A stretch of 64,000 nt of DNA from Methyloversatilis sp. (lineage in GTDB: Bacteria > Pseudomonadota > Gammaproteobacteria > Burkholderiales > Rhodocyclaceae): positions 1 to 64,000 of the forward strand of contig NZ_JAUYRO010000103.1 of assembly GCF_030696805.1 (NCBI RefSeq). Reading direction: 5' to 3'. The notes under the pieces are model-generated. The model made no database searches and had not been told where the DNA came from. It saw nothing but the letters and a program-made list of their open reading frames with translations. This document shows positions 46,764 through 55,117 of this stretch, piece after piece. A program made the position numbers and the translations under genes. Position 1 is the first letter of the stretch, and each line of letters begins with the position of its first letter.

Positions 46764-48863
46764 TCACATCTTCCATTCGATGCCGGCATAGACGGCGCGG
46801 CCGTCGCCCGGCAGATAAACATTGCGAGCCCCGGCCGCCAGCGCACTGAAATCGCGCACGACATTGGTGGTCGCGGCATAGCGGCGGTCGGACAGGTTGC
46901 GTCCCTCGATGAACCACGAGAACTGCTTGCCGACCTGCTGCTGTACGCGCACGCCGAACAGCGCGTAGTCGTCGGCGAATTCGGTATTGGCCATGTCGAC
47001 CGCGTAGCGCTGCGGTGACCACTCGGTGCTGGCTGCGATCTTCAGCGGGCCGCCGGGCGCGGCGTGGAAGCGATAGCCCAGTTCGCCGCGGAACAGCGTG
47101 CGCGGCACACCAGGCAACCGGTTGTCACCGAACAGCGGGTCGTTGTCGAAGCGGAAGTCGTTGTACAGCAGCGCCTGGCGCCACTCGAAGCCGGCGCCGA
47201 AGCGGCCGTCGGCCGCGAATTCGATGCCGCGATGGATCGTCTTCGGCACGTTCAGCGTGGTGCTGACCGGTGCGCCGCCCAGATTGAGCGTGTAGGCCAG
47301 CAATTCGTCGGTCACCCGCGCGTGGTAGAGCGCAAAGTCGTAACGCCCCCATGCAAAGTCGCCGCGGCTGCCCGCTTCCCAGGTGGTCGCACGCTGTGCG
47401 CGCAGCGAGTCGATCACCGTCGCACCGCCGGTCAGCTCACCGAATGACGGCGGCTCGAAGCTGCGCGACACATTGGCGAACAGCTGCATGGACGGCGACA
47501 CGTCGTGGCGCATGCCGAGCTTGGGACTCCAGCCGTCGAAGGTGCGCGCGAAACTTTCGTCACTGCCGGCACAGGTCAGCGGTCCGCCAGCGAAACACAG
47601 GTCGCGGCTCTTTCGGCGCGCATGTGTGTATTGCGTGCCGACCACCGCCGTCCAGGCCGGCGCGAAAGTGAGCTGGCTTTCGACGTAACTTTCGATATTG
47701 CGCGCGGTGGTGTCGAGCTTGTTGGTGCGGCCGCCGCGCCGGCCCGCGACGTTGACGTATCGATCGTCGTCGGTGTCGCCGCGCGCCGCGCCGACGCCTG
47801 CAACCAGCCGATGCGGCAGGCCGGCCAGCGTCGCTTCGGACACCACGCGAAGTTCGGCGCCGAAATCCTTGCTGCGCTGGTCGAGCACCTGGAAGATCGG
47901 ATGGAACAGGTCCTTGTCGGCGTAGTAGGCAGACAGTTCGACCCGCAGGCCGTTACCAACCAGCCACACAGTGCGGTTCGACACGCGCCACAGGTCGATG
48001 TCGCGCTTCTGGTCGCCGGTGATGTTGGCCAGCGCGGCCTGGCGCGGATTGGCCTGCAGCTGCGCGCGCGTCAGATTGCCCGGCAGTTCGGAGTCGCTTT
48101 TCGCGGCCTGCATGAAGAAGCGGGTTTCCAGCGAAGGCGCGATGCGCAGCCCGATATTGCCGACGACGCGTTGCGTGTCCTGCCGCGCATGGTCGCGAAA
48201 GCCGTCCTGCTTGAAGCTGGACACGCTGAGATAGCCATCGATGTCGCCGGCGACAAAGCCGGTGGCGATCTGGCTGCGCAGGTAGCCGAAGGCGCCGGTT
48301 TCTGCGCGCACGGTCAGGCGGGGAGCGTCGTGACCGGTCGGCGATACGTAATTGATCGCACCGCCCAGGCTGCTCGCGCCGTACTGCAGCGCATTGCCGC
48401 CGCGCCACACCTCGATGTAGCGCGTGGCGAGCGGCTCCAGCGCCTGGAAGTCGCCGCCGCCATCGGCCTGGTTGATCGGCACACCGTCCTGCATCAGCTT
48501 GATGCCGCGCAGGTGAAAGGTGCGCTGCAGGCCCGAGCCGCGGATCGACAGGCGCGATTCTTCCGAACCGAAGCGCGGCTGCACGAATACGCCCGCGCTG
48601 TAGCCGAGCGCGTCCTGCAAGGTCGACACGCGAGCGTCGCGAAACGATTCGGCGTCGATCACCGAGGCGCCGCCGGGCGTCAGCGCCATCGCGGCGCGCG
48701 CAGTTTCGACGTCGGCCAGCGTCATGGACAAAATGCGCTGGGCTTCGATGTGCAGCTCCGGCAGCTGAGCCGTGGTGTCAGCCGCGATCGCAAGACTGCC
48801 GGCGGCGAAGACGAACGGCGACAAAGCGCACAGGCGTGCAGCGGCCATGAAGGTCTGTTGCAT
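46764..48863 (-). CDS. TonB-dependent outer-membrane receptor
   Basis: 699 residues: signal peptide, a TonB-box-like region, plug (TLQDALGYSAGVFVQPRFG, RLSIRGSGLQRTFHLRG) and a 22-strand barrel ending WKM. Resembles FecA-like siderophore receptors, but its placement directly before YcnI and DUF2946 genes suggests a metal, perhaps copper, ligand. Substrate not readable from the sequence. Confidence 0.85.
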   Translation of the reverse strand: MQQTFMAAARLCALSPFVFAAGSLAIAADTTAQLPELHIEAQRILSMTLADVETARAAMALTPGGASVIDAESFRDARVSTLQDALGYSAGVFVQPRFGSEESRLSIRGSGLQRTFHLRGIKLMQDGVPINQADGGGDFQALEPLATRYIEVWRGGNALQYGASSLGGAINYVSPTGHDAPRLTVRAETGAFGYLRSQIATGFVAGDIDGYLSVSSFKQDGFRDHARQDTQRVVGNIGLRIAPSLETRFFMQAAKSDSELPGNLTRAQLQANPRQAALANITGDQKRDIDLWRVSNRTVWLVGNGLRVELSAYYADKDLFHPIFQVLDQRSKDFGAELRVVSEATLAGLPHRLVAGVGAARGDTDDDRYVNVAGRRGGRTNKLDTTARNIESYVESQLTFAPAWTAVVGTQYTHARRKSRDLCFAGGPLTCAGSDESFARTFDGWSPKLGMRHDVSPSMQLFANVSRSFEPPSFGELTGGATVIDSLRAQRATTWEAGSRGDFAWGRYDFALYHARVTDELLAYTLNLGGAPVSTTLNVPKTIHRGIEFAADGRFGAGFEWRQALLYNDFRFDNDPLFGDNRLPGVPRTLFRGELGYRFHAAPGGPLKIAASTEWSPQRYAVDMANTEFADDYALFGVRVQQQVGKQFSWFIEGRNLSDRRYAATTNVVRDFSALAAGARNVYLPGDGRAVYAGIEWKM

Positions 48864-48964
48864 GAAGGTGTTCCGTGATGCGGCCGCGCAACCGGGGCGC
48901 GACAAGGTCGGAAGACAGTGCGCGCGGCGGCAGGGCCGCGCGTCACCGGCAGATCAGGCGGGAA

Positions 48965-49327
48965 TCAGGCGTGCCGGGGCGGCGCGCGTGGAGATGCCGG
49001 GACCGGCGGGAAGGCGGGAAAATCAGGTATGAGCTGCGCCGGTGGCTGCTCGGACTCCGCATGGCGGGCGAACACGGCGTCGAAGGTGTGCATCGGCAGC
49101 ACGAACGCGGTCTGCGCCACGCACCACGGACAGTGCCCCGGCTTGACCGGTTGCGGCGTGCCATCCTCGGCCAGCGCCTGAACACCGAACACGGTGCAGA
49201 TTTCCGTCATCGCGGTCGGGTCGACCGACTGCTGCCAGCGCATCAGCGTCGGCAGCAGTGCCTGCGCGCAGACCGCGAAGAGCGCGATCAGCAGGGTCAG
49301 GCGGAAATTGGATCGAGTGGCGTTCAT
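48965..49327 (-). CDS. DUF2946 protein, copy 2
   Basis: 120 residues with an N-terminal hydrophobic segment (LTLLIALFAVCAQALLPTL), then MTEICTVFG and HCPWC, the DUF2946 Cys/His pattern. First gene of the minus-strand run that continues into the TonB receptor. It resembles copy 1 only in this pattern and length. Confidence 0.75.
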   Translation of the reverse strand: MNATRSNFRLTLLIALFAVCAQALLPTLMRWQQSVDPTAMTEICTVFGVQALAEDGTPQPVKPGHCPWCVAQTAFVLPMHTFDAVFARHAESEQPPAQLIPDFPAFPPVPASPRAPPRHA

Positions 49328-49458
49328 CGGCGCGGATGGTAGCGCGCCTGTCGATCGACATGCAACACGGCGGACTGACGCGCGCCGGCTTGCGTTAACA
49401 TGGCGCGTCGATTATCCAAGCGCCCGGCGCCGGGCCGCGCCAGAAAGTCCCACTACTG

Positions 49459-50802
49459 ATGATCCGAAAGTTGCTGCGCCGGATATTCCGACGCCCCGAA
49501 GACCCCACCCGCCTCAATGCGACACGGCCGAGAGGCCCGGTCAGCATACCGATTGCCCAGCACGGAATTTCGCGCGACGCACTGCTGCCGGCCGCGCGCC
49601 GGGTGTGCGACGGGCTGCAGGCCGAGGGCTATCAGGCTTATGTGGTGGGCGGTGCGGTACGCGACCTCATCGCCGGCATCGTGCCGAAAGACTTCGACGT
49701 CGCCACCAGCGCGACACCGGAACAGGTGACAGCGGTGTTCCGCCGGGCGCGCATGATCGGGCGCCGGTTCAAGATCGTGCATGTCATGTTCGGCCGCGAC
49801 ACGATCGAGGTGACCACTTTCCGGGGCGATTCCGAAGCGGTGACTGACGAGCACGGTCGCATCCTGCACGACAACGTGTTCGGCACCATGGAAGAAGACG
49901 CCGCGCGGCGCGACTTCACGGTGAATGCGCTGTATTACGACCCGGCGACCGAAACCGTCATCGACTTCCACCACGGCGTCGCCGACCTCAAGCAGAAGAC
50001 GCTGCGCATGATCGGCGAAGCGCCACGCCGCTACCGCGAAGACCCGATCCGCATGCTGCGCGCGGTGCGCCTCGCGGCCAAGCTCGGGCTGGTGATCGAC
50101 CCGGATGCACGCGATCCGATACGCTCGATGGCCAGCCTGCTCGAAAACGTACCGCCGGCACGCCTTTTCGACGAAATGCTCAAGCTGCTCACCAGCGGCC
50201 ACGCGGTGCGCTGTGTGCGCCAACTGCGCGAGGATGGCCTGCATCACGGCCTGCTGCCGCTGCTCGACGTCATCCTTGAACAGCCGATGGGCGAGCGCTT
50301 CGTCATGCTGGCGCTGGAGCGCACCGATGAGCGGGTGCGCGAAGGCAAATCGATTTCACCCGGCTTCCTGTTCGCCACCCTGCTGTGGCACGAGGTGCTG
50401 GCCGAATGGGAAAAACGCAAGGACGCCGGCGAATCATCGATTCCGGCGATGTTCGACGCGATGACCGTGGTGCTCGACCAGCAGGCGGAAAAGCTCGCCA
50501 TCACGCGGCGCATCGCCACCGACATCAAGGACATCTGGTCGCTGCAGCCGCGCTTCGACGCGCGCGCCGGCAAGCGGCCATTCCGCCTGCTCGAACTGCC
50601 GCGCTATCGCGCCGCCTATGATTTTCTCCTGCTGCGCGCCGGCTCCGGCGAGGTGCCGCAGGAACTGGCCGACTGGTGGACCGAATTTGCCGACGCCGAC
50701 GGCCCGACCCGCGAAGCCATGCTGCGGCCGGAAGAAGCGGTCAAGAAACGTCGTCGGGTACGTCGCAAGCCGAACGGCAACAGCCAGGTCGCGCCTGAAT
50801 GA
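49459..50802 (+). CDS. pcnB: Poly(A) polymerase I
   Basis: Adds 3' adenines to mRNAs, promoting decay. 447 residues with the class II nucleotidyltransferase core VVGGAVRDLIAGIVPKDFDV (G-G and DxD), the RRDFTVNAL block and a basic C-terminus (KKRRRVRRKP). Normal length for PcnB. Its stop overlaps the next start (ATGA). Confidence 0.95.
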   Translation: MIRKLLRRIFRRPEDPTRLNATRPRGPVSIPIAQHGISRDALLPAARRVCDGLQAEGYQAYVVGGAVRDLIAGIVPKDFDVATSATPEQVTAVFRRARMIGRRFKIVHVMFGRDTIEVTTFRGDSEAVTDEHGRILHDNVFGTMEEDAARRDFTVNALYYDPATETVIDFHHGVADLKQKTLRMIGEAPRRYREDPIRMLRAVRLAAKLGLVIDPDARDPIRSMASLLENVPPARLFDEMLKLLTSGHAVRCVRQLREDGLHHGLLPLLDVILEQPMGERFVMLALERTDERVREGKSISPGFLFATLLWHEVLAEWEKRKDAGESSIPAMFDAMTVVLDQQAEKLAITRRIATDIKDIWSLQPRFDARAGKRPFRLLELPRYRAAYDFLLLRAGSGEVPQELADWWTEFADADGPTREAMLRPEEAVKKRRRVRRKPNGNSQVAPE

Positions 50803-51152
50803 CGATGCCGCAACTGCCTGTCTGGTTGCAGACCGGCGGTCTGCTGGGGTTGTCGAACATCTTCATGACCTTCGCCTGGTACGCCCACCTGCGCGACCTG
50901 AATCATCGGCCCTGGTGGGTTGCGGCGCTGTTTTCATGGGGCATCGCGCTGTTCGAGTATCTGCTGCAGGTACCGGCCAATCGCATCGGCCACACCCAGC
51001 TGATGCTCGGCCAGCTGAAAATCATGCAGGAAGTGATCACGCTGTCGGTGTTCGTGCCGTTCGCGATCTTCTACATGCACGAGCCATTCAAGCTTGACTA
51101 CCTGTGGGCCGCGCTGTGTATGCTGGGCGCGGTGTATTTCATTTTCCGCTGA
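50799..51152 (+). CDS. DUF486 small membrane protein
   Basis: 117 residues with four hydrophobic helices, containing NIFMTFAWYAHLRD and VPANRIGHTQ, the DUF486 (DMT-like) signature. Function unknown. Coupled to pcnB by a 4-base overlap; ATG at 50805 is an alternative start. Confidence 0.85.
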   Translation: MTMPQLPVWLQTGGLLGLSNIFMTFAWYAHLRDLNHRPWWVAALFSWGIALFEYLLQVPANRIGHTQLMLGQLKIMQEVITLSVFVPFAIFYMHEPFKLDYLWAALCMLGAVYFIFR

Positions 51153-51181
51153 TCCGACCTTCCGACCGGAATACCGCACCG

Positions 51182-51820
51182 ATGCTGGACAAAGCACGCT
51201 ACATCGTCGTCGAAGGGCCCATCGGCGTCGGCAAGACTTCACTCGCCCGACGCCTCGCCGAACACCTGCAGGCGCCGACGCTGTTCGAGAAGCCGGAAGA
51301 AAACCCCTTCCTTGGCCGCTTCTACCAGAACATGGAGCGCTATGCGCTGCAGACCCAGCTGTTCTTTCTGTTCCAGCGCATGGAACAACTGCGCGAGGTG
51401 GCGCAGGACGACCTGTTTTCCGGCCGGCTTGTGGCCGACTTCCTGATCGACAAGGACCCGCTGTTCGCGTCGATGAACCTGACCGATGACGAGTACGCGT
51501 TGTACCGGCAGATCTTCACCGCGCTGAAGCTGCAGGCGCCGGCGCCGGATCTGGTCATCTACCTGCAGGCCGACGCCGACACGCTGGCCGAACGGGTACG
51601 CCGGCGCGGCATCGACGCCGAGCGGCGCATCAGCGAAAGCTACCTGGCTCGCGTGGTGGAGCGTTACGCGCGCTTCTTCTACCAGTACGATGCGAGTCCG
51701 CTGTTCATCGTCAATGCGGAGGAGCTCAATCCGGTCGACAACGACGACGATTTTGCGTTGCTGGTCGAACGACTGACCCAGATGCGCTCCTTCCGCGAAT
51801 TTTTCGGATACGCCACATGA
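51182..51820 (+). CDS. Deoxynucleoside kinase
   Basis: 212 residues: P-loop [28 protein letters not shown] (substrate acid), DRL-like region SGRLVADFL and the lid [11 protein letters not shown]. Matches the bacterial deoxyadenosine/deoxyguanosine kinase family placed before panB in many betaproteobacteria. Which base it prefers is not clear. Overlaps panB by 4 bases. Confidence 0.87.
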   Translation: MLDKARYIVVEGPIGVGKTSLARRLAEHLQAPTLFEKPEENPFLGRFYQNMERYALQTQLFFLFQRMEQLREVAQDDLFSGRLVADFLIDKDPLFASMNLTDDEYALYRQIFTALKLQAPAPDLVIYLQADADTLAERVRRRGIDAERRISESYLARVVERYARFFYQYDASPLFIVNAEELNPVDNDDDFALLVERLTQMRSFREFFGYAT

Positions 51821-52653
51821 CCTATGTCCGCGATACCGACCCGGCCCGCCGCCCGGTCACGCTGAATACGCTCGCCCGCATGCGCACCGCCGGCGAACCG
51901 ATCGCCATGCTGACCTGCTACGACTCCACCTTCGCAGCGGTGTGCGACGCCGTCGGTGCCGACGTGCTGCTGGTCGGCGACTCGCTCGGCAATGTGCTGC
52001 AGGGCCATGACACGACGCTGCCGGTCACCATCGACGAGATGGCTTATCACACGGCATGCGTGGCACGCGGACTGCGCAATGTCGAGGGCCGCGCCTTCCT
52101 GATCGGCGACATGCCGTTCGGCAGCTATCAGGAAAGCCGCGAACAGGCGATGCGCAACGCAGTGAAGCTGCTGACGGCAGGCGCACAGATGGTGAAGCTG
52201 GAAGGCGGCGCGCACCTGGTCGACACCGTGCGCTTCCTGGTCGAGCGCGGCGTGCCGGTATGCGCCCACCTCGGCCTGACGCCGCAGTCGGTGCATCAGC
52301 TCGGCGGCTATCGCGCGCAGGGCGTGACCACCGAATCGGCCGAACGACTGAAGGCCGACGCCGCGCTGCTTGACGAAGCCGGCGCCTCGATGCTGGTGAT
52401 GGAAATGGTGCCGGCGCGACTGGCGACGGAAGTCACGGTCGCGCGCCGCTTCATAACGATCGGCATCGGCGCCGGGCTGGACTGCCACGGTCAGGTGCTC
52501 GTGCTGCATGACGTGCTCGGCCTGTTCCCCGGCCGGCGCCCGCGTTTCGTGCGCAACTTCATGCCGGGTGCCGACGACGTGCAGGATGCGCTCAGCCGCT
52601 ACATCGCCGCGGTCAAGGAACGCAGCTTCCCCGGCCCCGAGCACGCCTACTGA
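51817..52653 (+). CDS. panB: 3-methyl-2-oxobutanoate hydroxymethyltransferase
   Basis: First committed step of pantothenate synthesis: makes ketopantoate. 278 residues with [30 protein letters not shown] (metal-binding Asp), KLEGGAH and [19 protein letters not shown]. Translationally coupled to the kinase; panC follows 51 bases later. Confidence 0.97.
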   Translation: MTYVRDTDPARRPVTLNTLARMRTAGEPIAMLTCYDSTFAAVCDAVGADVLLVGDSLGNVLQGHDTTLPVTIDEMAYHTACVARGLRNVEGRAFLIGDMPFGSYQESREQAMRNAVKLLTAGAQMVKLEGGAHLVDTVRFLVERGVPVCAHLGLTPQSVHQLGGYRAQGVTTESAERLKADAALLDEAGASMLVMEMVPARLATEVTVARRFITIGIGAGLDCHGQVLVLHDVLGLFPGRRPRFVRNFMPGADDVQDALSRYIAAVKERSFPGPEHAY

Positions 52654-52704
52654 GACCGCCGCCGAGACCGCCTTTCGCACTGTTCCTCGCCACGCCGGAC
52701 CGCC

Positions 52705-53544
52705 ATGCAGATACACCCGACGATCGACGGCCTGCGCGCCGCGCTTGACCCGCTGCGCACGCAAGGCGCGCGCATTGCTTTCGTGCCCACGATGGGCAAT
52801 CTGCACGAGGGCCACGCCTCGCTGATGCGGCAGGCCGGCACGCTGGCAGACAGCGTCGTGGCCAGCGTGTTCGTCAATCGCCTGCAGTTCGCCCCGCACG
52901 AAGATTTCGATCGCTACCCGCGCACCCTGGACGCCGACTGCGCCCGCATGCAGGCAGCCGGCGTGACGCACGTGTTCGCGCCGTCCGAAGGCGAGCTGTA
53001 TCCGCAGCCGCAGACGCTGCGCGTCGTGCCCGACCCGGTGCTGGCCGACATGCTCGAAGGCGCGTTCCGGCCGGGCTTCTTCACTGGCGTCGCCACGGTG
53101 GTCGCCAAGCTGTTCAACATCGTGCAGCCGCAGGTGGCGGTGTTCGGCAAGAAGGATTACCAGCAGTTGATGGTGATCCGCCAACTGGTGCGCCAGATGG
53201 CATTGCCGATCACCATCGTGGGCGGTGAGACGCTGCGCGCCGATGACGGGCTTGCGCTGTCGTCGCGCAACGGTTATCTGTCGGCAGCCGAGCGCGCGCA
53301 ATCGGTGCAGCTGTACGAAGCGCTGTCGTCGGCGCGTGATGCACTGCAGACCGGAGACCGGGAATTCGCCCGGATAGAGCATGACGCCTCATCGTTTCTT
53401 GAGGCCCGTGGCTGGTCTCCACAATATGTTGCAGTGCGACGACAAGCCGACCTACAATCGCCGTCCGCTCACGAATCCAGTCTGGTGATCGTGGCCGCCG
53501 CCCTGCTCGGGTCGACGCGCCTGATCGACAACCTGGAAGTGTAG
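52705..53544 (+). CDS. panC: Pantothenate synthetase
   Basis: Joins pantoate and beta-alanine using ATP. 279 residues with [15 protein letters not shown] (HIGH-like motif), [29 protein letters not shown] and the SSRNGYL loop. The second substrate comes from PanD encoded next. Confidence 0.97.
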   Translation: MQIHPTIDGLRAALDPLRTQGARIAFVPTMGNLHEGHASLMRQAGTLADSVVASVFVNRLQFAPHEDFDRYPRTLDADCARMQAAGVTHVFAPSEGELYPQPQTLRVVPDPVLADMLEGAFRPGFFTGVATVVAKLFNIVQPQVAVFGKKDYQQLMVIRQLVRQMALPITIVGGETLRADDGLALSSRNGYLSAAERAQSVQLYEALSSARDALQTGDREFARIEHDASSFLEARGWSPQYVAVRRQADLQSPSAHESSLVIVAAALLGSTRLIDNLEV

Positions 53545-53663
53545 GTCGCCACGATGTGCTCCGGAGTCCATGGACATCGGGCCGGTGGTGTTCCAGCAGC
53601 GCTCTGTTGTGCGTGCTGCGGTACGTGCAGTGGTTGAAACAGCGCGATATCGAAGGAGCGCCC

Positions 53664-54047
53664 ATGCAACGCACCATGCTTCAGTCCAAGCTGCACCGTG
53701 TCACGACCACCCATTCCGAACTGCACTACGAAGGTTCGTGTGCGATCGATCAGAACCTGCTCGATGCGGCTGACATCCGCGAGTATCAGGCGATCGATAT
53801 CTACAACGTGACCAACGGCGAGCGCTTCTCGACCTATGCGATCAGCGCGGAACGCGGCACCGGCATCATTTCGGTCAATGGTGCGGCGGCCCGCAAGGCG
53901 GCAGCCGGGGACCTGCTGATCATTGCCTGTTTCGCGCAATACACCGAAGTCGAACTGGCCCGCTTCGAACCGAAGCTGGTGTACGTCGACGGCAAGAACC
54001 GCATCGTGAACCAGCGCGGTCACATTCCGGTGCAGATGGCCGGCTGA
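53664..54047 (+). CDS. panD: Aspartate 1-decarboxylase
   Basis: Makes beta-alanine. 127 residues; the self-cleavage site giving the pyruvoyl group is Gly-Ser in [10 protein letters not shown]. Start after AAGGAGCG. Last of the pan group, followed by a terminator. Confidence 0.97.
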   Translation: MQRTMLQSKLHRVTTTHSELHYEGSCAIDQNLLDAADIREYQAIDIYNVTNGERFSTYAISAERGTGIISVNGAAARKAAAGDLLIIACFAQYTEVELARFEPKLVYVDGKNRIVNQRGHIPVQMAG

Positions 54048-54075
54048 ACCGCCGCCGGTCTGCAGCGCCCCTCCG

Positions 54076-54099
54076 AGGCCCGCGTCAAGCGGGCCTTTT
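54076..54099 (+). terminator. Terminator after panD
   Basis: AGGCCCGC, GTCAA loop, GCGGGCCT, then TTTTC, 28 bases after the panD stop. Confidence 0.8.
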
Positions 54100-54149
54100 C
54101 ACGTGCAGCGATGTGAAACAATGCGGGCTCGTCCATCGACTGTCCCGCA

Positions 54150-55028
54150 ATGAACCTGCACCTTCTGCGCATCTTCCACGCTGTCGGCGAGCACACCAGC
54201 TTTTCCCGCGCAGCCGAACATCTGGGCGTCAGCCAGCCTGCCGTGTCCAAGGCGCTGAGAGAGCTGGAAGACCAGCTAGACGTGGTGCTGATCGAACGCG
54301 GCGCGCGCGTCGTCTCGCTGACCGAAGCGGGTCAGGTGCTGTTCGAATACGCGGTGGGCATTTTCGCGATGGAGCGCGAGGCGCTGGAAGCGCTGCAGGC
54401 CTATTCCGATCTCGAGCGGGGCCGCCTGCGCATCGGCGCCAGCATGACTGTGGCGGCCTACTGGCTGCCCGGCTACGTGGCCGACTTTGCGCAGGCCCAT
54501 CCGGGTGTGTCGCTGAGCCTGACCAGCGCCAACACGCAAACCATCGCCGAAAGCCTGCTCGCCTGCGAGGTCGATATCGCGCTGGTGGAAGGCCCGGTCG
54601 ATGACGAGCGCATCGAATCACGCCCGTGGCGCGAGGAGGCGCTGTTGATCGTCGCACCGCCCGACGGCCCGCTGGCAAAGGCCGGCGAAGTCACGGTCGA
54701 GGCGCTGTCGCAGGCCACATGGGTGGTGCGCGAACCCGGTTCGGGCACGCGCGAAGTCGTGAATCGCTGGCTCGACAATCTGGGCATCCGCCCCGCCCGG
54801 CTGATCGAAGCCGGCAGCACGGAAGCCGTCATCCAGACCGTGGCGGCCGGCGGCGGCGTTTCGATGGTGCCGCGGGTCAGTTCGGCCGACCAGATCGCGC
54901 TCGGCAAGGTCGCCACCTTGACCCTGCCCGACGTTCAGTTGAGTCGGCAGCTGTACCGACTGCGCCTGCCACGTCGGCCACTCAGCCCCGCGGCGCTCGC
55001 CTTCGAGGCGATGATTGCCACGGATTGA
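54150..55028 (+). CDS. LysR-family transcription regulator
   Basis: 292 residues: winged helix (LLRIFHAVGEHTSFSRAAEHLGVSQPAVSKALRELE) and an LTTR effector domain opening GRLRIGASMTVAAYWLP. Resembles CysL/CbbR-like regulators of C1 and sulfur metabolism, but no target is visible: neighbours are panD and a convergent pepN. Start at the ATG at 54150. Confidence 0.87.
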   Translation: MNLHLLRIFHAVGEHTSFSRAAEHLGVSQPAVSKALRELEDQLDVVLIERGARVVSLTEAGQVLFEYAVGIFAMEREALEALQAYSDLERGRLRIGASMTVAAYWLPGYVADFAQAHPGVSLSLTSANTQTIAESLLACEVDIALVEGPVDDERIESRPWREEALLIVAPPDGPLAKAGEVTVEALSQATWVVREPGSGTREVVNRWLDNLGIRPARLIEAGSTEAVIQTVAAGGGVSMVPRVSSADQIALGKVATLTLPDVQLSRQLYRLRLPRRPLSPAALAFEAMIATD

Positions 55029-55040
55029 GGATCAAGGTCC

Positions 55041-55107
55041 AAGGTGCAAGGCCCGGAGGGCCGCCAGCACTGCCCGGAATTGCCTTGTTTCTTGAGCCTT
55101 GCACCTT
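55041..55107. repeat. 12-bp inverted repeat between the LysR gene and pepN
   Basis: AAGGTGCAAGGC (55041-55052) and its complement at 55096-55107 flank a 43-base loop between two convergent genes. Could act as a two-way terminator, though without T-runs. Confidence 0.5.
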
Positions 55108-55117
55108 GCAGCTGCCG

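Noticed and set aside
48864-48964. Cobalamin riboswitch before the TonB receptor
   Set aside because: No B12-box-like sequence is found in the short leader on the minus strand.
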